Below, one piece after another: positions 26,376 through 33,069 of a DNA stretch of 47,988 nt. Numbering within the stretch: the first letter of the stretch is position 1; each line of letters starts with the position of its first letter. The DNA is from Treponema sp. UBA1233 (GTDB lineage: Bacteria; Spirochaetota; Spirochaetia; Treponematales; Treponemataceae), in assembly GCA_002309305.1 (NCBI GenBank), contig DBWR01000033.1, forward strand, positions 14,979 to 62,966, written 5' to 3'. The notes beneath the pieces are model-generated. The model saw only the letters and a list, made by a program, of their open reading frames with translations. It was not told where the DNA came from and did not search any database. The translations under genes were made by a program, and so were the position numbers.

Positions 26376-27971
26376 TTAAATTAATTTCTGATATTTGTGC
26401 TCAATGTCCTTTATGAGCTTGTATTCGAATGAATCCACCAGTGCCATCCATGAGGCTTCAACAACGTCACAGCTTACACCGATTGTACTCCATCTGTCCG
26501 TACCGTCGGAACTTTCGATTAAGACGCGTACACGGCTTGCTGTTGCACTCTTTCCGTCAAGAACGCGAACCTTATAGTCCGTAAGCCTGATCTGTGTGAC
26601 TGCGGGATAGAATGTCTTTAGTGCCTGCCTCAAAGCGTTGTCCAGTGCGTTAACAGGACCGTTTCCTTCTCCTGCTGCAACTTCTATGTGGTCATCCACT
26701 GCAATCTTTACCTGTGCAAATGAATAGAGTCCGTCTTCTATGAGTGGAATCTCTCCGCTTGTCTTGTAATAATGCAGCTTGAAGAACGGCTGGTATTTTC
26801 CGATAGCCTTGCGTACCAAAAGGTCAAAGCTGGCATCCGCTCCCTCGTACTGGTAACCCTGATGTTCCTTTTCCTTTACCTGCTTTATTATGTCCACTAC
26901 AACCGGATCCGACTTCTTTATTGAAGAATCGAATTTGTTGATTTTTTCGATTATCATTGCTCGTCCTGCAACTTCACTCATCAGGAAGACCCTTTCGTTT
27001 CCGACTGCTTCCGGATTGATGTGTTCATATGCCACAGGATTTTTGAGTACGGCATCGATGTGCATTCCCGCCTTGTGTGCGAATGCGTTTTTACCTACAA
27101 AGGGAAGTCCCGCTCCAAGTGTGATGTTTGTGATTTCGGCAACACGCTTGCAGATTGGGGTAAGTTCCTTTATGTTTTCTTCCGGGATGCATTTGTATCC
27201 CATCTTGAGCTGAAGGTCTGCGATTATTGTAGAAAGGTTTGCGTTACCGGTGCGTTCTCCGAATCCAAGCAAAACTCCCTGGACGTGTGTTGCTCCGGCC
27301 TTTACTGCGACAAGAGAATTTGCTACGGCAAGACCTGAGTCATTGTGGGTATGGATTCCGATTTTTACCGCCTGACCGAATTCTCCGACCACGGTTTCTA
27401 CCGCTTCCTTGAGGTCATCCATCATGCAGCCGCCCTTTGTCTCGCACAGACAGAGGACTGTTGCCCCGCCTTCTACAGCCGCCTTGAGTGACTGAAGCGC
27501 ATAGTCCTTGTTTTTCTGGTATCCGGTGAAAAAGTGTTCGGCATCGTAGATTACATTTTTTCCGCGTTTGGTAAGGTATTCGCATGTGTCCCGGATCATG
27601 TCCAGGTTTTCCTTTAGCGTCGCGTGCAGTACTTCCGTAACCTGAAAGTCCCAGCTTTTGCCGAAAATTACGACATCCTCGGTATCCGCAGAAAGAAGGC
27701 TCTGGAGGTTTACGTCTTCGGCACATGAGGAATCCTTTCGCCTTGTGGAACCGAATGCAACAAGCCTGGCGTTCTTGAGCTTGAGTTCCTTTACCTTCTG
27801 GAAGAATTCCATGTCCTTTGGATTGCTTCCTGGATTTCCCGCCTCTATGTATTTTACGCCCAGCTCATCAAGTGCCTGAACGATGTGGATTTTATCCTGT
27901 ACGGAATATGAGATGCCTTCTCCCTGAGAACCATCCCTTAAAGTTGAGTCTAATACATCAATAGAAGTCAT
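26376..27971 (-). CDS. cimA: (R)-citramalate synthase
   Basis: 531 residues. Condenses pyruvate and acetyl-CoA to citramalate, the threonine-independent entry to isoleucine. Catalytic VLDSTLRDGSQGEG is at residues 6-19, the metal-binding HTHND motif in KIGIHTHNDSGLAVANS, and a LeuA-type C-terminal dimer/regulatory domain spans about 400-531. Length and the FGSTRRKD segment fit the long CimA class rather than LeuA. The start at 27971 is chosen because AGGGAGA precedes it; the open frame continues 24 codons upstream into the neighbour. It lies 16 nt after the zinc-finger-like gene and 23 nt before leuB. Confidence 0.94.
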   Translation of the reverse strand: MTSIDVLDSTLRDGSQGEGISYSVQDKIHIVQALDELGVKYIEAGNPGSNPKDMEFFQKVKELKLKNARLVAFGSTRRKDSSCAEDVNLQSLLSADTEDVVIFGKSWDFQVTEVLHATLKENLDMIRDTCEYLTKRGKNVIYDAEHFFTGYQKNKDYALQSLKAAVEGGATVLCLCETKGGCMMDDLKEAVETVVGEFGQAVKIGIHTHNDSGLAVANSLVAVKAGATHVQGVLLGFGERTGNANLSTIIADLQLKMGYKCIPEENIKELTPICKRVAEITNITLGAGLPFVGKNAFAHKAGMHIDAVLKNPVAYEHINPEAVGNERVFLMSEVAGRAMIIEKINKFDSSIKKSDPVVVDIIKQVKEKEHQGYQYEGADASFDLLVRKAIGKYQPFFKLHYYKTSGEIPLIEDGLYSFAQVKIAVDDHIEVAAGEGNGPVNALDNALRQALKTFYPAVTQIRLTDYKVRVLDGKSATASRVRVLIESSDGTDRWSTIGVSCDVVEASWMALVDSFEYKLIKDIEHKYQKLI

Positions 27972-27987
27972 GTTTTTCTCCCTTTTG

Positions 27988-28464
27988 CTAGCGGACTTGA
28001 GAATACAGGTCTGCCATTTCCTTGCGCCAAGCGGCCCTTTCACCCCTGTCTTCCCATTCGATTATCTTCTTGATGGTAAAATGACGGGCGTCCCGGATGT
28101 TCGGGTAATTCAGTACTGCAAATCTTCCCTGTCCGATGTATGCAATTTTATCTCCGCTTTCCAGCTGTTCGTTTGCGCTTACCATATCCATGGCACATTC
28201 AAAATGAATCGGTCCCAGTTTTTGGTCTTGAATGGCTGACGACATGTCGACTATCGTTTTACCGCATTTGGGGCATTCAATCTGATGGCTTGATTTATAT
28301 TCGGCAATTGCCCTGTCTTCTTCCTGAATCTGCTGAATGGTCACTGCCTGATGAGAGCGGAATTGGGCATGTTTTGGTAAAGGCTCGCTTCTGTCCCTGT
28401 ATTCTTTTTTATTCTGCTGAACATTTTTATTGTTATGTCTTTTGGCACGGTTGTCTCTTTTCAT
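27988..28464 (-). CDS. Basic hypothetical protein with a CxxC-type zinc knuckle
   Basis: 158 residues, not assigned to a family. The N-terminal 45 residues are very basic and Gln/Asn/His-rich (MKRDNRAKRHNNKNVQQNKK), fitting a nucleic-acid-binding tail. Residues about 64-91 carry CPKCGK followed by HFEC, a plausible four-ligand zinc site. The C-terminal half (KIAYIGQGRFAVLNYPNI ... IIEWEDRGERAAWRKEM) is compact and charged. It lies between the 57-aa gene and cimA in a same-strand run. It looks like a conserved treponemal protein, possibly RNA-binding; that is inference. Confidence 0.75.
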   Translation of the reverse strand: MKRDNRAKRHNNKNVQQNKKEYRDRSEPLPKHAQFRSHQAVTIQQIQEEDRAIAEYKSSHQIECPKCGKTIVDMSSAIQDQKLGPIHFECAMDMVSANEQLESGDKIAYIGQGRFAVLNYPNIRDARHFTIKKIIEWEDRGERAAWRKEMADLYSQVR

Positions 28465-28515
28465 GCCACTATTTTACTTTAATTGCAGTTTTATTTCTAG
28501 TACTCTCATTTGGCT

Positions 28516-28689
28516 TTAATACAATTTTTCGGGGCTGCGGCTGTTCCTCTTTTCCACAAGCTGGCGGCTTACGATAAGCGCTATGCGTTCAACTGCGTAT
28601 GATATATATTTTTCGTCCTGGATTTTAACCTGCAATTCTTTGATTCGCGGATTGGTTAACTGAGATGAAGCATTCTTTGAAACCGGCAT
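28516..28689 (-). CDS. 57-residue conserved-looking small protein
   Basis: A short frame (ATG 28689, TAA 28516-28518) in the gap between yraN and the zinc-knuckle gene. It reads MPVSKNASSQLTNPRIKELQ, then VKIQDEKYISYAVERIALIV, then SRQLVEKRNSRSPEKLY. The middle is a single amphipathic helix and the composition is protein-like. It starts 8 nt after the yraN stop with a GGAG 11 nt upstream inside the yraN end, so it is probably coupled to yraN. No function is recognised. The case rests on position, composition and the otherwise unexplained 230-nt gap. Confidence 0.6.
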   Translation of the reverse strand: MPVSKNASSQLTNPRIKELQVKIQDEKYISYAVERIALIVSRQLVEKRNSRSPEKLY

Positions 28690-28697
28690 ACTGTATA

Positions 28698-29069
28698 TTA
28701 CTCCGAAAAAGCGTTTACAATGTGGTGTACCGGCTCCAGTCCCGGAACATCAATGGCAAGAACATCAAATCTTATGACCCTGCTATTATATTGTCGATAT
28801 TTTTCCAGGTATAATTTAGCTGTTTCGATTATCTTTTGCTGTTTGCGGAGGTTCAATTCATGTGCCAGAATCTCCGTATTCCCATGGGGAAGGGCCTTTA
28901 CTTCCACAAAAACCAGCACATCGTCCTTGGAGGCAATGATGTCTATCTCACCGCCTCTCGTACGGAAATTTCGTGCCAGAATTTCGTAGCCGTGGGATTC
29001 CAGATATTGGACAGCCCTGTCTTCACCTTCGTGTCCTTTTTGAACTGTAGACCTGACTTTTGGTGTCAC
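28698..29069 (-). CDS. yraN: YraN/UPF0102 family nuclease-like protein
   Basis: 123 residues. UPF0102 proteins have a Holliday-junction-resolvase-like/restriction endonuclease fold. The signature is visible: GHEGEDRAVQYLESHGYEILARNFR, then GEIDIIASKDDVLVFVEVKA, giving the E...D...E-x-K catalytic pattern, then the helical RKQQKIIETAKLYL segment. The start is GTG at 29069, which overlaps the TGA of the upstream gene (GTGA), with GAGG about 4-5 nt ahead. Its place after FlhB2-like genes resembles gene orders in other bacteria. The cellular role is not well established. Confidence 0.92.
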   Translation of the reverse strand: MTPKVRSTVQKGHEGEDRAVQYLESHGYEILARNFRTRGGEIDIIASKDDVLVFVEVKALPHGNTEILAHELNLRKQQKIIETAKLYLEKYRQYNSRVIRFDVLAIDVPGLEPVHHIVNAFSE

Positions 29070-29341
29070 AAATCCTCAAGTTCCTCGACTTCCTCAACTT
29101 CCATAAAATCTTCCACCGTTTCCATTACTGGCTTGGATGCTGCCGGAATTTGAGACTGGGCTTCCTTGTGGCCTGCCGTGACCAAAAAAGGTACCTTCCA
29201 GCGGTCAAGGGCCTTTACGTGATACTTTTTAGCCGTCTGATGGGGTGCCAGAAACATATTCTTACCGTCGTCAAAAAAGACTGGGGAAGAATAACTGACT
29301 CCTTCCGTGATTTCACTACAATTAATTCTTGTTAAGGGCAT
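29066..29341 (-). CDS. 91-residue protein resembling the N-terminal domain of HD-GYP proteins
   Basis: 91 residues. The first about 60 (INCSEITEGVSYSSPVFFDDG, then LAPHQTAKKYHVKALDRWKVPFLVTAG) match the pattern of the small domain that precedes HD or HD-GYP domains: G-x-x-hxxPV-h-x-DG ... L ... hxxLxxWxhxxhxxxG. No HD catalytic domain follows; the protein ends in a Glu-rich tail (METVEDFMEVEEVEELEDL). It overlaps flhB2 by 20 nt at its start and yraN by 4 nt at its end. A protein-protein or ligand-sensing role is possible but unproven. Confidence 0.75.
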   Translation of the reverse strand: MPLTRINCSEITEGVSYSSPVFFDDGKNMFLAPHQTAKKYHVKALDRWKVPFLVTAGHKEAQSQIPAASKPVMETVEDFMEVEEVEELEDL

Positions 29342-29600
29342 TTTTTTTCTCCACTTTTAATATATATGCGAAAATCGCCGCCACCGCCTCCCAGGTTTCC
29401 TCGGGAATGCACTGGCCTATATCCTGAATTGACAGGACATTTTCCAAAACATCGTCTTCTATGACTGGAATTTTATTTTCTTCCGCAATCTCTATCATAC
29501 GCTTTGCAAGACGTCCTCGCTCTTTTGCCGCTATGAGGGGTGCTTCCGCATCAAGAGGGTATTTCAGGGCGACTGCAGACAGATTTTTTAATTCGGTCAT
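29322..29600 (-). CDS. FlhB2-like protein (FlhB C-terminal cytoplasmic domain)
   Basis: 92 residues from ATG 29600, which overlaps the upstream stop as ATGA; a GTG at 29642 would add 14 residues without a better ribosome site. The sequence (NLSAVALKYPLDAEAPLIAA, KERGRLAKRMIEIAEENKIPVIED, LENVLSIQDIGQCIPEETWEAVAAIFAYI) matches the C-terminal domain of FlhB/YscU export-switch proteins after the NPTH autocleavage site, which itself is absent. Stand-alone FlhB2/YlqH proteins are known in Firmicutes and spirochaetes beside FliK-like genes, as here. A role in flagellar export control is inferred from homology. Confidence 0.88.
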   Translation of the reverse strand: MTELKNLSAVALKYPLDAEAPLIAAKERGRLAKRMIEIAEENKIPVIEDDVLENVLSIQDIGQCIPEETWEAVAAIFAYILKVEKKNALNKN

Positions 29601-30703
29601 ATCCGTTCTTGTATTAGGGCCGGCGTTTCGTTTGTCACGCACAGGCCGTCAAAGTAAGCTGAGTCGGAATAGGTTACAGTCACAGGCTTATCACTCATGC
29701 CGGAGTTGAAGAAGCCTCCGAGCCGCATTTCCTCGGCTTGAACTGCAGAAGGCAAAAGCGGCGGTAATGTAAAGAACCGAACTTCCTTCTCATTGCTTAT
29801 ACTATTATAGTATAGCACAAAAAAATAATTTGTCATCACTGTTTTGCAATTTATTTGAATTTTTTTTAGATTATGTTCTTTTGTGTCGATTAACAGCCGG
29901 ATCATGCCGTCCGCGGTGATTTTTCCGCTTGTTTCCTCAGAATCATCCTGTGGTTCGCCAAGGGGAGATTCCCATTCAAATGGTAGGAATATCCAGTGGT
30001 GCCTGCCACGACTGACCTGGTTCAGGTAGGTGAGGAGTCCTGATTTGTCAGGTATGGTCTTTCCGTAGATTTTTTCAAGAAATCCGAGCTTTTCTTCCCC
30101 CCTGTTTTGACCCGTGTTTTGCTGGTTGTCCTGGTTTTGGCCTTCTTTAGAGCCGTATTGGCCTCCGCATAGGTTCAGCAGGGCTTGAATTGCTTCGTCG
30201 CCTGGTTCAATGCCTTCTTCCATGAGGAGGGACGCTATTTCCGCCGCCTTTTCTTCTTTTCCTGGAAAACGTGAGGCTATGGCACGTGCCTTTTGCATTA
30301 TTGAGGAGTCGATTTTTACCCCGGTCTGGTACATGAACTGAAAAATACGCGCGCTCAATGCATCAGGTACAAAGCCTTCGGATGCCAGAAGTGCATACAG
30401 TGCATCCATGCCGTGCATCTGGCCTGTGGTTTCAGCAGGTGCTGGGGCAGGGGAGGTAAGCCGTGAAAGCTCTATGGTGCCGTCTCCGCGTAAATGCACG
30501 GCAGCCGGGAAGGATTCCCCCTGTGTCATCGGTTCACGGCTTTGTACAGTCACCTTGTTGCCCATAAGTGATACAAGGGCCTTTCCGTCCGCTGAATCAG
30601 AGAGGACACGCACAAAGACTTGGGAGCCTTCCGTAAGCGTTAACCCCGGACGGAGATTCTGGAGGTTTTGTGGAAGAATGAACTGAACTGAACTGACTGC
30701 CAT
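29597..30703 (-). CDS. FliK-like flagellar protein (YlqG type)
   Basis: 368 residues from ATG 30703. The open frame reaches a TTG at 30715, but that lies in the tRNA terminator, so 30703 is preferred although no good Shine-Dalgarno is seen. The N-terminal region has an OB-like stretch (RPGLTLTEGSQVFVRVL), the centre is a helical and Gln/Asn-rich linker, and residues about 235-365 resemble the FliK C-terminal hook-length domain (HHWIFLPFEW ... IRLLIDTKEHNLKKIQINC). The gene beside it is FlhB2-like, the partner expected of FliK. Assignment is by layout and context rather than strong motifs. Confidence 0.65.
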   Translation of the reverse strand: MAVSSVQFILPQNLQNLRPGLTLTEGSQVFVRVLSDSADGKALVSLMGNKVTVQSREPMTQGESFPAAVHLRGDGTIELSRLTSPAPAPAETTGQMHGMDALYALLASEGFVPDALSARIFQFMYQTGVKIDSSIMQKARAIASRFPGKEEKAAEIASLLMEEGIEPGDEAIQALLNLCGGQYGSKEGQNQDNQQNTGQNRGEEKLGFLEKIYGKTIPDKSGLLTYLNQVSRGRHHWIFLPFEWESPLGEPQDDSEETSGKITADGMIRLLIDTKEHNLKKIQINCKTVMTNYFFVLYYNSISNEKEVRFFTLPPLLPSAVQAEEMRLGGFFNSGMSDKPVTVTYSDSAYFDGLCVTNETPALIQERI

Positions 30704-30712
30704 ATTCAAATA

Positions 30713-30741
30713 CAAAACAGGCTGCCCAAAATAGGACAGCC
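30713..30741 (-). terminator. Intrinsic terminator after tRNA-Leu
   Basis: On the minus strand GGCTGTCC (30741-30734) pairs with GGGCAGCC (30727-30720) with one G-U pair and a 6-nt loop, followed by TGTTTTG. It overlaps the extreme upstream end of the FliK-like frame. Confidence 0.65.
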
Positions 30742-30747
30742 CAAACT

Positions 30748-30833
30748 TGCCGGGAACCAGACTTGAACTGGCACGGTTGTTACCAACCGAGGGATTTTAA
30801 GTCCCTTGTGTCTACCAATTCCACCATCCCGGC
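30748..30833 (-). tRNA. tRNA-Leu(UAA)
   Basis: 86 nt. Acceptor stem GCCGGGA...TCCCGGC with discriminator A and no encoded CCA. The D-arm is GGTGGAATTGGTAGACAC. The anticodon stem GGGA/TCCC encloses CTTAAAA, anticodon TAA. A long variable arm (TTGGTAACAACC) marks it as class II, and the T-arm contains GTTCAAG. The predicted start is about 46 nt upstream. Confidence 0.97.
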
Positions 30834-30885
30834 GAAAAAAAATCGAACGCTCCAAGCTTACACATTCGGATTGTTCAGATAAATA

Positions 30886-30914
30886 ATTATATCAGATTAA
30901 ATATTTTGTGTCTA
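30886..30914 (-). promoter_or_regulatory. tRNA-Leu promoter
   Basis: Minus strand TAGACA (30914-30909, 5 of 6), 17-nt spacer, perfect TATAAT (30891-30886). It may also feed the downstream run to leuB by read-through. Confidence 0.7.
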
Positions 30915-30940
30915 TGTGTTTTTGGGGGATTGTGTTATCA

Positions 30941-31009
30941 CAAAAACACCGAACGAAATACCGCAAAAATACCGAACGAAATGCCACAAAAATGCCGAAC
31001 AAAATGGGG
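30941..31009. repeat. Three tandem 23-bp repeats
   Basis: CAAAAACACCGAACGAAATA+CCG (30941-30963), CAAAAATACCGAACGAAATG+CCA (30964-30986) and CAAAAATGCCGAACAAAATG+GGG (30987-31009) are contiguous imperfect copies. They lie between the toxin gene end and the tRNA-Leu promoter. There are no spacers, so this is not a CRISPR array. They could be iterons or slippage products. Confidence 0.8.
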
Positions 31010-31042
31010 AACAAAAAGTATGGATAATTGGAACTCTAATTG

Positions 31043-31360
31043 TTATTTATAGTCAGACAATACATTGTCCAAATCTCTTTTTCCGTAACAGACATGTATT
31101 ACAGTCGCAACATCCTTGTCCATGACATAAAAGATTGAATAATTCCCGGAAGAAAAATAATGTACCCCCATTGAACGCCATGGTTCATTTGGATAAGAAT
31201 GATATGTTTCCGCCATAAAACTCAAATCGTTCATTGCAGAATACAATCTGCTCAAAACAGCATCAGCATTTATCTGAGATTGCAGACTGTTAAGGATATA
31301 ACCGTAGATTTCTGCGACATCATTTTCTGCCTGATTTGACAGAACCACTTTGTAATCCAT
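31043..31360 (-). CDS. ParE/RelE-family toxin
   Basis: 105 residues. Type II toxin of the ParE/RelE fold: N-terminal YKVVLSNQAENDVAEIYGYI helix typical of ParE, then the central strand region (YHSYPNEPWRSMGVHYFSSG) and C-terminal NYSIFYVMDKDVATVIHVCYGKRD. The pattern 'hxY.hd....V.I.hhhhgrrd' is characteristic. ParE targets gyrase and RelE cleaves mRNA; the sequence favours ParE, but the target is not proven. Its ATG shares one base with the antitoxin stop (TAATG), the usual arrangement for a pair. Confidence 0.88.
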   Translation of the reverse strand: MDYKVVLSNQAENDVAEIYGYILNSLQSQINADAVLSRLYSAMNDLSFMAETYHSYPNEPWRSMGVHYFSSGNYSIFYVMDKDVATVIHVCYGKRDLDNVLSDYK

Positions 31361-31596
31361 TAAGAAAACCGGCCCTTGATTCTTGAAAATGATTCATTTA
31401 GAGGAGTGACATGACCTTCCTTCATGTCTAGGAACCCTTTTTGCATTTTCGCGTCAAATTCTTCTTCAGATTCGACAAGCGACAACATTTTTAACTGGGC
31501 CTGCTGATAAAGGAGGAAGTCAAGATAATTTGAGACAGCCGCAAGACATGATTCTGGCAGTTTTCTTACTTGTTCGACAACAGTTTCGTAGGACAT
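31360..31596 (-). CDS. Antitoxin of the ParE pair
   Basis: 78 residues from ATG 31596, with GGAGG 5 nt upstream. An upstream in-frame ATG at 31620 lies inside the -10 box and is not used. The first about 35 residues (SYETVVEQVRKLPESCLAAVSNYLDFLLYQQ) match a DUF2281/RelB-like N-terminal helix pair with the LPESxLxxVxxYLDFL pattern. The rest is a charged tail, EEEFDAKMQKGFLDMKEG, likely to wrap the toxin. Such antitoxins repress their own promoter; -10 TATAAT is at 31624-31619. Confidence 0.82.
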   Translation of the reverse strand: MSYETVVEQVRKLPESCLAAVSNYLDFLLYQQAQLKMLSLVESEEEFDAKMQKGFLDMKEGHVTPLNESFSRIKGRFS

Positions 31597-31618
31597 TTGC
31601 ACCTCCTCTTCAAAAACC

Positions 31619-31624
31619 ATTATA
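31619..31624 (-). promoter_or_regulatory. -10 box of the toxin-antitoxin operon
   Basis: Perfect TATAAT on the minus strand, 22 nt upstream of the antitoxin ATG, with no good -35 (TAGTTT at 17 nt). The predicted leader is about 15 nt with GGAGG. Confidence 0.45.
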
Positions 31625-31706
31625 ACGCTTTTTCTAAAAAAAAACTACTATGGAAATATACAAAAGTTGAGGGATTGAATGAATGATGCTGGTATTTTAC
31701 GGAGTG

Positions 31707-31762
31707 CATTCAGGCCTGAACTTGGGGATTGTGTGCTTCATGCTGCCGTTCAAGCCTGAATG
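31707..31762 (-). repeat. 15-bp inverted repeat downstream of rplS
   Basis: CATTCAGGCCTGAAC (31707-31721) and GTTCAAGCCTGAATG (31748-31762) are inverted copies matching at 14 of 15 positions, separated by 26 nt. Each arm also contains a near-palindrome (TTCAGGCCTGAA is perfect). It lies 15 nt beyond the rplS stop. There is no strong U run, so it may be a transcript-end stem or a protein-binding dyad. Confidence 0.6.
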
Positions 31763-31776
31763 GATTAGAAAAAGGA

Positions 31777-32253
31777 TTATTTCTTCTTGTTCTTGTTTGC
31801 GGCGGCTTCTGCTGCTGTCTCTGCCTTGATTTCGGCCTTGAGTGCTGCCTCTGCCTGTGAAGCCTGGTTTGCAACTGCATTTGCGTTTGCTACGCGGGCC
31901 TTTGCCTTTGGTGTAAGAAGCTCCTTAATCTTTGCATCCTTACCGATCTTGTCGCGTACGTAGTAAATCTTTGAGCGGCGGACTTTTCCTGGGCGAACGA
32001 TTTCTACCTTGATTACGCGCGGGCTGTTTACCGGGAATACACGTTCAACACCAACACCGTAGCTGATCTTGCGTACTGTGAATGTCTTGCGGATTCCTTC
32101 GTTCTTAAAGCAGATTACCAGACCTTCAAAAATCTGGATGCGCTTTGTCTTACCTTCGATGATTTCGAAGTGAACCTTAACGGTGTCTCCAACCTTAAAG
32201 TCAGAAACATTCGCTTTCTTCTGCTGTTCTTCAATAGTCTTTATAAGATCCAT
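31777..32253 (-). CDS. rplS: 50S ribosomal protein L19 with C-terminal extension
   Basis: 158 residues from ATG 32253, preferred because GGAG lies just upstream and the usual L19 start (MDLIKTIEEQQ) follows. The core, residues 1-about 113, is standard L19: VGDTVKVHFEIIEGKTKRIQIFEG, VERVFPVNSPRV, KIYYVRDKIGK. The remaining about 45 residues are Ala/Glu/Lys-rich (ANANAVANQASQAEAALKAE...) and end in NKNKKK, an extension beyond the usual about 115-residue length. The start codon is 1 nt after the trmD stop. It is last in the rpsP operon. Confidence 0.96.
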   Translation of the reverse strand: MDLIKTIEEQQKKANVSDFKVGDTVKVHFEIIEGKTKRIQIFEGLVICFKNEGIRKTFTVRKISYGVGVERVFPVNSPRVIKVEIVRPGKVRRSKIYYVRDKIGKDAKIKELLTPKAKARVANANAVANQASQAEAALKAEIKAETAAEAAANKNKKK

Positions 32254-32254
32254 T

Positions 32255-33064
32255 TTATTCTCCATTTTGCCGCTTTAGCCTTTCCTGAATGGAACGTAGC
32301 TTTCGGCGCTGCTTGCGGTCATTTTTATAGTCTGCATGTTCCGCAAGTTCTTCGATCATCTTTTCCGCTTCTTCTGAAAGAGTACCCGTCAGCCTTGCCG
32401 TCTGAATCAGGTCAGGCCTGTTCATCAGGGTTTTCTGCAGGCTCTTGCGAAGCCGCCACTTCCGAATTTCTTCATGGTCGCCACCGGTCAAAACTGCCGG
32501 AACTTCCAAGCCCTTATACACATTTGGCCTTGTGTACTGAGGGTATTCCAAAAGGTTTGAGTTAAAGCTTTCCTCATCCAGAGACTCGTGCGTAATAACG
32601 TCGTCAACAAGCCGGTACACGCAATCGATTATTACCGTTGCGGCAACCTCTCCACTGGACATCACATAGTCACCGATGGAGATTTCCTCGTCGACATACA
32701 AGTCTATGATCCGCTGGTCAATGCCTTCGTATCGGCCGCAGATCAGGACGATTTCATCTTCTTTACTCAGAGAGACGGCTTTCTTCTGCGTAAATGGCTT
32801 TCCGCTGGGTGTGACGTAAATCACATGCTTCTTGTAGGCCTCAACGCTGTCTAGCGCCCGTCCCAAGGGTTCCGGCAATAAAAGTTGTCCGGCTCCCCCG
32901 CCATACGTTCCGTCGTCACATGTTTTGTGTTTATCAAAGGCAAAATCCCTGATATTCACCAAATCGTAGGCAATAATTCCCTTTTCTACCGCCTTGGCCA
33001 TGATCGAAGTTTCAAAAAAAGCCTTGGGGATTTCGGGGAACAAGGTCAGCACAGTAAATTTCAC
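32255..33064 (-). CDS. trmD: tRNA (guanine-37-N1)-methyltransferase
   Basis: 269 residues. SPOUT-class enzyme making m1G37 to prevent frameshifting. Signatures: LTLFPE at the start, DDGTYGGGAGQLLLPEP (usually DDxPYGGGxGMxxxPEP), the knot region CGRYEGIDQR, and EISIGDYVMSSGEVAA. The PYGGG Pro is Thr here. The start is GTG at 33064 with GGAG 8 nt upstream; the rimM stop is 5 nt away. The C-terminal 35 residues are highly basic. It sits in the conserved rpsP-rimM-trmD-rplS order. Confidence 0.97.
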   Translation of the reverse strand: MKFTVLTLFPEIPKAFFETSIMAKAVEKGIIAYDLVNIRDFAFDKHKTCDDGTYGGGAGQLLLPEPLGRALDSVEAYKKHVIYVTPSGKPFTQKKAVSLSKEDEIVLICGRYEGIDQRIIDLYVDEEISIGDYVMSSGEVAATVIIDCVYRLVDDVITHESLDEESFNSNLLEYPQYTRPNVYKGLEVPAVLTGGDHEEIRKWRLRKSLQKTLMNRPDLIQTARLTGTLSEEAEKMIEELAEHADYKNDRKQRRKLRSIQERLKRQNGE

Positions 33065-33069
33065 AGGAC

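Noticed and set aside
30941..31009. Tandem 23-bp repeats considered as a short CRISPR
   Set aside because: The units are contiguous and diverged with no spacers, and no cas genes are in the window.
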